Assembly: GCF_022458745.1 (NCBI RefSeq)
Contig: NZ_JAJJJF010000001.1
Location: forward strand, 310,001 to 374,000
Direction: 5' to 3'
DNA from: Bacillus piscicola
GTDB lineage: Bacteria > Bacillota > Bacilli > Bacillales > Marinococcaceae
Length of the DNA: 64,000 bases
A program made the translations under genes and the position numbers. Below the pieces are notes generated by a model. It was not told the origin of the DNA. It was given only the letters and a program-made list of their open reading frames with translations, and searched no databases. This document shows, one piece after another, positions 59,368-64,000 of the stretch (positions are counted from its first letter, which is position 1; the number at the start of each line of letters is the position of its first letter).

Positions 59368-60897
59368 ATGTATTCGACTTTTCACGGGCTTGAGACAGCA
59401 CGGCGTGCGTTGAGTGCCCAGCAGGCTGCCTTGTATACGACAGGCAACAATATTTCTAATGTAAATACAGAGGGGTATTCCCGGCAACGTGTGAATTTAA
59501 CACAGTCAGAACCGTTTCCGAGTCCGGGGCTTAATGCCCCGCGTGTTCCTGGACAGATAGGCACCGGGGTGTCAGCGGATTTTGTCCAGCGTATCCGCGA
59601 AAATTATCTTGATATCCAGTATCGCGGTGAAACGGCACAGACTGGTTACTGGGAGACACGTCACGATGTTTATACACGTATAGAGGATTTAATGAACGAG
59701 CCATCTGAGAACGGGATTGCCCGTACGATGGACAAGTTTTGGCAATCTCTTCAGGTTTTAGCGGTGCATCCGGAAGATTCAGGAGCGCGTTCGGTAGTCA
59801 GGCAGAGAGGTATTGCACTTGCGAAAACAATCACCTACATCTCCGACTCGTTGCAGGCCAATAAGAAAGAGCTGGGCGAGCAGATCAATACGACTGAAAA
59901 GCAGGTCAATTCCTTGCTTGAACAAATTAATAACATCAATCAGCAAATCTCCCGCGTCGAACCTCACGGCTTCATGCCGAACAAACTTTATGACGAGCGA
60001 GATCTTCTCATTGATGAACTTTCCGGGATGATGAACATAGAAGTAGAACGTAATGAAAGTAAAGGCCAGGCTCGTTCTGCCGCGGAGGGAACAGTTTCTA
60101 TTTACTTGCTGGATGAATCAGGTAATAGATTAACATATAAAGATGATTCAGAGATCAAACTTGTTAACGGAGAAGACAGGACGTTTTCAACGATTACTAT
60201 TGAGAGGAACGAGGACAAAGCAGTAACCAACGTTTCCATTGATGATAAAGAAGCAGACATCCTGTCTTCCCCAGGGAAAGTAAAAGCACTGATTGAAGCG
60301 TTTGGTTATGAAGCTGAAAAGCAGGTAGAAGGTACGTACCCGGATCTAATGAACAAGCTTGATGAGATGGTTTCGACATTCACGAAGGCTTTTAACGAGC
60401 AGCACGAAGAAGGATACGGACTCAATGGCGAGACAGGAGTTCCATTTTTTGATGGGGATAAAGCAGGCAATATGAAGGTTAGCGATGCGATTATGGATAA
60501 TCTTGATCACATTGCTGCTGCCTCACCAATCCAAGGGGAAGATACTGATCCGGAATCATTTGCAGGGGATGGGTCGAATGCTTTGGCTCTCTCCAATGTA
60601 AAAGACGCTAAACTTGAATTCGGTGAAAGTACAACAAATGTCCAAAGTTTTTATCAAGGAATCATCGGAGAGATGGCGGTTGATACGTCGGAAGCGGGGC
60701 AGATGAAGGCAAACTCGCTGAACTTACAGGAGAGTATTGACCACCGCCGCAAACAAGTGAGCAGTGTGTCTCTTGATGAAGAGCTGACAAATGTCATCCA
60801 ATTTCAGCATGCCTACAATGCAGCGGCGCGTAACATTACGATGATCGATGAAATGCTCGACCGAATTATTAACAACATGGGAGTCGTCGGCAGATAA
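59368..60897 (+). CDS. flgK: Flagellar hook-associated protein 1
   Basis: A 509-residue axial protein. The N-terminal motif FHGLETARRALSAQQAALYTTGNNISNVNTEGYSRQRVN and the C-terminal NVIQFQHAYNAAARNITMIDEMLDRIINNMG are diagnostic. It joins the hook to the filament. ATG follows AAGAAGGAAGG. Overall acidic composition. Confidence 0.97.
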   Translation: MYSTFHGLETARRALSAQQAALYTTGNNISNVNTEGYSRQRVNLTQSEPFPSPGLNAPRVPGQIGTGVSADFVQRIRENYLDIQYRGETAQTGYWETRHDVYTRIEDLMNEPSENGIARTMDKFWQSLQVLAVHPEDSGARSVVRQRGIALAKTITYISDSLQANKKELGEQINTTEKQVNSLLEQINNINQQISRVEPHGFMPNKLYDERDLLIDELSGMMNIEVERNESKGQARSAAEGTVSIYLLDESGNRLTYKDDSEIKLVNGEDRTFSTITIERNEDKAVTNVSIDDKEADILSSPGKVKALIEAFGYEAEKQVEGTYPDLMNKLDEMVSTFTKAFNEQHEEGYGLNGETGVPFFDGDKAGNMKVSDAIMDNLDHIAAASPIQGEDTDPESFAGDGSNALALSNVKDAKLEFGESTTNVQSFYQGIIGEMAVDTSEAGQMKANSLNLQESIDHRRKQVSSVSLDEELTNVIQFQHAYNAAARNITMIDEMLDRIINNMGVVGR

Positions 60898-60919
60898 CGA
60901 AAGGAAAGGTGAGTAACAT

Positions 60920-61831
60920 ATGCGAGTAACCCAGACGATGCTGGCACAGAACTCTCTTCGCTACTTAAATCAAAGTTACGAGAAATTAGGGAGGCTGCAG
61001 GATCAATTTTCAACCGGTAAAAAAATCACCCGTGCCTCCCAAGATCCAGTTGTGGCAATGAACGGCATGCGTTACCGGACACAGAGTGTAGAAGTAAGCC
61101 AATTCAAACGCAACGTAAGTGAAGTGTACAATTGGATGGAATCGACCGATTCGGCATTAGATAAAGCCACTCAAGCAGTGAAGAAAGTCCGTGAACTTGT
61201 GAATCAAGCTTCCAATGACACCTATGAAGAGGGACAGCGTGCTAATATCGCGAAAGAAGTCAGCCAGCTTTTTGATCACGTCGTTTCCATTGCAAATACG
61301 AAGGTAAACAACAAATATATCTTCAATGGAACCGACACGACCAATCCTCCGGTAGACGAGACGAAACTCCCAACTGACTGGACGGATGTTCAAGATCTAA
61401 ATGTGGCTTCTACCAATGAAGAAGACGTAGAAATCGAGCTTCTAAAAGGCGTGACCATTCCCGTTAATTCCAGACCGCAAAACGTCTTTAGCAATGAACT
61501 GTTTTCGGAGTTGAAGCAAATCGAACTGGACCTCCATAACCCGGAAAAAAGCGGGGAAGATTTCACAAAGCATTTGGAGACGATCGATAAGCATATTAAT
61601 AATATGGTGAACGAACGTGCGGAAATAGGTGCGCGGTTGAATCGGGTAGAAATGATTGACGGGCGTTTAGGGGAGCAGGAAGTGATCGCGAAACGAGTGC
61701 TTTCGGACAATGAAGACGCAGATATGGAAAAAGTGATCATTGATTTAATGACACAGGAAAACGTTCACCGTGCGGCACTTGGAGCGGGAGCGCGTATCAT
61801 TCAGCCGAGCCTGCTTGACTTTCTAAGATAA
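60920..61831 (+). CDS. flgL: Flagellar hook-associated protein 3
   Basis: A 303-residue flagellin-like protein: MRVTQTMLAQNSLRYLNQSYEKLGRLQDQFSTGKKITRASQDPV at the start, YIFNGTDTTNPP in the middle and LMTQENVHRAALGAGARIIQPSLLDFL at the end. It forms the second hook-filament junction layer. ATG follows AAAGGTGAG. Confidence 0.96.
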   Translation: MRVTQTMLAQNSLRYLNQSYEKLGRLQDQFSTGKKITRASQDPVVAMNGMRYRTQSVEVSQFKRNVSEVYNWMESTDSALDKATQAVKKVRELVNQASNDTYEEGQRANIAKEVSQLFDHVVSIANTKVNNKYIFNGTDTTNPPVDETKLPTDWTDVQDLNVASTNEEDVEIELLKGVTIPVNSRPQNVFSNELFSELKQIELDLHNPEKSGEDFTKHLETIDKHINNMVNERAEIGARLNRVEMIDGRLGEQEVIAKRVLSDNEDADMEKVIIDLMTQENVHRAALGAGARIIQPSLLDFLR

Positions 61832-61855
61832 AAGGTTAGGAGGAGGCGAGAGATT

Positions 61856-62446
61856 TTGGACATGCCGAAAGTGGCGATCCGAACGACAGAGGCTGCGTTA
61901 GGCATACAAATGGAAAAGCCTCACGTAGAAATACGACAGCCGCCAGCTGATCTCGAGATCCGGCAAAGGCATACGGATACACTTGAAATTTCAACGACAG
62001 CGGCAACGTTACAGATCGACCAATCAGCTGCTTTCGCGGATGCCGGACTGATTCCTCCTCTAGAGCGGGCTTCCCACTTTTCTCAGCAAGCTTTGCAAAC
62101 AGCACTGGAGTACATACGCACCCAAAAACAAGACGGTGACTATTTGCGTGCTATCGAAAAAAATGGCGGCGGTGGAAAAGCGATTGCCCAGCTGGCAGAA
62201 AAAAGAAACAAGCTGCTTCACATCGATACGGAACTTGGTTTTATACCGGAACACGCGTTTAAAGTAAAATTTAACGTTAAGTCTGGTACTATCCATTTCC
62301 AAGCGGAACGTGCGGAAGCAGACATCCGTGTACAGAAAAACGATCCGCAGATAACCGCCGATCGTTGGCAAGTACACTACGATATGAAACAAAAACCGAG
62401 TATTGATTTTTCGGTGAGCGGAAAACATGTGAACAAACGGTTTTAA
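61856..62446 (+). CDS. yviE: Flagellar operon protein YviE (DUF6470)
   Basis: A 196-residue protein resembling YviE, with RTTEAALGIQMEKPHVEIRQPPADLEIRQ near the start and a beta-rich C-terminus. Found only between flgL and fliW; function unknown. TTG start after AGGAGGAGGCGAGAG; the ATG two codons later is an alternative. Confidence 0.9.
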   Translation: MDMPKVAIRTTEAALGIQMEKPHVEIRQPPADLEIRQRHTDTLEISTTAATLQIDQSAAFADAGLIPPLERASHFSQQALQTALEYIRTQKQDGDYLRAIEKNGGGGKAIAQLAEKRNKLLHIDTELGFIPEHAFKVKFNVKSGTIHFQAERAEADIRVQKNDPQITADRWQVHYDMKQKPSIDFSVSGKHVNKRF

Positions 62447-62465
62447 CATAAAGGTGGGGCTCCCT

Positions 62466-62921
62466 GTGAAATTACAGACGAAACATATTGGAGAAGTGGA
62501 AATAAACCGAGAAGAATGGATTACGTTCGCGCACGGCCTGCCAGCATTTGAAGAGGAAACAGAATTTGTATTACTGCCATTTGATGATGAAAAGTTGTTC
62601 TATATGTTGCAGTCCGTTCACACGCCGGAAGTAGCATTCATTGTAGTGAACCCTTTTCCTTTCTTCCAAGGCTACGAAGTGAAACTTACGGATCAAGTAG
62701 TGGAGCAGCTGGCCATTGAAAATGAGAGCGATGTCGCGATTTTTTCAATTTTAACAGTACAAGAACCTTTCAAGAATACAACCGCTAATTTACAAGCACC
62801 TATTGTGATAAACATGAAGGAGAAAAAAGGAAAACAATTTGTGATGAGTGATTCACCTTATGAGACGAAGCATTATCTCTTTCCGAAAACAGCAGCTGCG
62901 GTGCGGAAGGGGGCACGCTGA
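62466..62921 (+). CDS. fliW: Flagellar assembly factor FliW
   Basis: A 151-residue protein with the FliW pattern: [48 protein letters not shown] and [19 protein letters not shown]. FliW binds CsrA and flagellin to couple flagellin translation to export. GTG at 62466 follows AAAGGTGGGG; a GTG inside that site is rejected. Its stop overlaps the csrA start by one base (TGATG). Confidence 0.95.
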   Translation: MKLQTKHIGEVEINREEWITFAHGLPAFEEETEFVLLPFDDEKLFYMLQSVHTPEVAFIVVNPFPFFQGYEVKLTDQVVEQLAIENESDVAIFSILTVQEPFKNTTANLQAPIVINMKEKKGKQFVMSDSPYETKHYLFPKTAAAVRKGAR

Positions 62922-63154
62922 TGCTGGTGTTAACGAGGCGACGCAATGAATCGATCCAAATCGGCGATGATATTGAAATAAAAGTAATTGCAGTTGAAGG
63001 GGAACAAGTGAAGATTGGCATTGAGGCTCCCAGTCATATCGATATTCACAGGAAAGAAATTTACCTTTCGATTCAACAGGAAAACAGCGAAGCGGCCAGT
63101 ACGGGTAGCTTAGAAATTCTTAGAAAATTATCGCAGCAAATAAAAAACCAATAG
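62921..63154 (+). CDS. csrA: Carbon storage regulator CsrA
   Basis: A 77-residue RNA-binding protein: [52 protein letters not shown]. All key residues of the RNA-binding edge (LTRR, and HRKEIY) are present. It represses flagellin translation and is held by FliW. Translationally coupled to fliW. Confidence 0.96.
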   Translation: MLVLTRRRNESIQIGDDIEIKVIAVEGEQVKIGIEAPSHIDIHRKEIYLSIQQENSEAASTGSLEILRKLSQQIKNQ

Positions 63155-63163
63155 GCGGGGAAA

Positions 63164-63201
63164 GATCTGTTTTTTGCTTAACATGCAGAATACAGGTCTT
63201 T
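63164..63201 (+). other. Imperfect hairpin after csrA
   Basis: AAAGATCTGT and ACAGGTCTTT pair with one mismatch across an 18-base loop. No T-run, so a terminator role is doubtful. The remaining sequence up to 63388 shows no gene. Confidence 0.4.
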
Positions 63202-63388
63202 ATTGTGTCTAAAAGGACATAAGTAGTAAGTCCATCCCAACAAGTGCATTTTTTTCCAGAAGCTAAAGGGACTGTCGCTCCTTGTCTGTACCTGTTCGGA
63301 AAAGTAAAATGAATGGGGAATGCTAGAAGGAGCCAGGGAAACGCTGTCTTCTCCTTACCAAAACACTTAGCCAGCAGGGGGAATTTTA

Positions 63389-64000
63389 TTGCTATGTAAC
63401 GGTCAACATGAGAAGAAGGAATTGACGACACCGATACTATTTTTTGATACGCAAGCTGACGAACGATTGCAACATGCAGGAGACACGTTAGGGAAGCCAG
63501 TATGGAAAATAGAAATGTCCGGCATTTCTGCTCTTAGGCAAAAAGAACTTCAGACAAATGCTATCTATTACATTGTTTGCAAGGAGCAAGAAATAATGGA
63601 AAATGCCTTGGAACTGCAAGCCTTCTCTTCCTTTACCCGAATAGGTGTGAATGTATCCGTCCAACAAACGCAACTTTTAGAGTGTATGATCCGCCAAAGT
63701 GTCGCATTTTTACTGGCTGCAGAAAGAGATACAAAGCAATGGCTGGAGCACTTTTATCGTTCTTTTCATTTTGTCACCTACATAGATCCTATGTTTCAGC
63801 CTTATCTCGTTCACAAATACCGGCGGTTGACGAACAACAAACAGGAAAAGGATAGAGAACTGCACTTGGACGTAGAGAGAGCCCGGACAGTATTATCACG
63901 AGCGGAGACTCGAATTCTAGAAGGAATTCTAGAAGGAAAAAGCAACGGCAAAATAGCAAAAGAAAGCTATCTTGCCGTTGCTACAGTAAACAATCACGTC
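63389..64000 (+). CDS. LuxR-type transcriptional regulator (truncated by window edge)
   Basis: 204 codons are visible before the window ends. The protein starts at TTG 63389, seven bases after CAGGGGGA; another TTG at 63422 is possible. The N-terminal about 165 residues form a domain I do not recognise. From about residue 170 the LuxR/GerE helix-turn-helix begins: LSRAETRILEGILEGKSNGKIAKES, followed by VATVNNHV. Conserved features include the RxE in the first helix and TVNNHV in the recognition helix. In B. subtilis the flagellin gene hag follows csrA; here this regulator does. The 3' end is outside the window. Confidence 0.8.
   Translation, partial: MLCNGQHEKKELTTPILFFDTQADERLQHAGDTLGKPVWKIEMSGISALRQKELQTNAIYYIVCKEQEIMENALELQAFSSFTRIGVNVSVQQTQLLECMIRQSVAFLLAAERDTKQWLEHFYRSFHFVTYIDPMFQPYLVHKYRRLTNNKQEKDRELHLDVERARTVLSRAETRILEGILEGKSNGKIAKESYLAVATVNNHV

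Overview
The window is a stretch of chromosome from a Gram-positive endospore-former relative, most likely a halophilic or haloalkaliphilic member of the Bacillaceae. The reasons are: the order tagU - yvyE - degS - degU - degV - comFA - comFC - yvyF - flgM - flgN - flgK - flgL - yviE - fliW - csrA matches Bacillus subtilis; start sites carry strong AGGAGG-type ribosome binding sites with many GTG and TTG starts; a glycine-betaine (OpuA) uptake operon with a GbsR-type regulator is present; and secreted proteins are strongly acidic. I cannot name the genus from the sequence alone.

Region by region. (1) 1-6.2 kb: a thioredoxin-reductase-like flavoprotein, an arginase-superfamily protein with an altered metal motif, and gbsR divergent from opuAA-AB-AC. 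(2) 6.2-12.2 kb: molybdenum cofactor genes (moaD, moaE, mobB, moeA, moeB, moaA on the minus strand, moaB on the plus strand) and a 7Fe ferredoxin. (3) 12.8-14.9 kb: a small operon with a 51-residue protein, a VanZ-like protein and two paralogous membrane-anchored helical proteins. (4) 15.3-20.2 kb: a large SLH surface protein, an SSB next to a Y1-transposase-like protein that has lost its catalytic residues, and galU. (5) 20.5-25.5 kb: a DUF4956 / VTC polyphosphate polymerase-like / CotH-kinase trio. (6) 25.6-51.4 kb: an S-layer and secondary cell wall polymer region. It has five SLH-anchored proteins (four with recognisable enzymatic domains, one lipoprotein), the accessory translocase pair secA2-slaP, the pyruvyl transferase csaB that makes the SLH ligand, a polysaccharide operon (polymerase/ligase, glycosyltransferases, flippase, UDP-glucose dehydrogenase), a SpoIID/LytB-type protein, tagO and tagU. 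(7) 51.7-64 kb: degS-degU, late competence genes and the flgM-csrA flagellar operon, ending in a truncated LuxR-type regulator.

The parts fit together. GalU and Ugd supply UDP-glucose and UDP-glucuronate, TagO starts lipid-linked polymer synthesis, the 39.5-45.9 kb operon extends and flips it, TagU-type LCP protein attaches it to peptidoglycan, CsaB adds pyruvate, and SLH proteins exported in part through SecA2/SlaP bind it.

The most unusual features are two families of non-coding repeats. One consists of tandem arrays with an exact 52-bp period containing imperfect palindromes. Four arrays occur and all lie between convergent genes; in one of them the palindrome sequence is different but the period is the same. 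The second is a 190-370 bp dispersed element with GTTGATT/AATCAAC ends whose interior is built from small hairpins: the stems vary and co-vary while the five-base loop (AGGAC or ACGAC) stays constant. These arrays and elements, together with the catalytically altered Y1-like protein lying between two of the arrays, are the best candidates for something undescribed.
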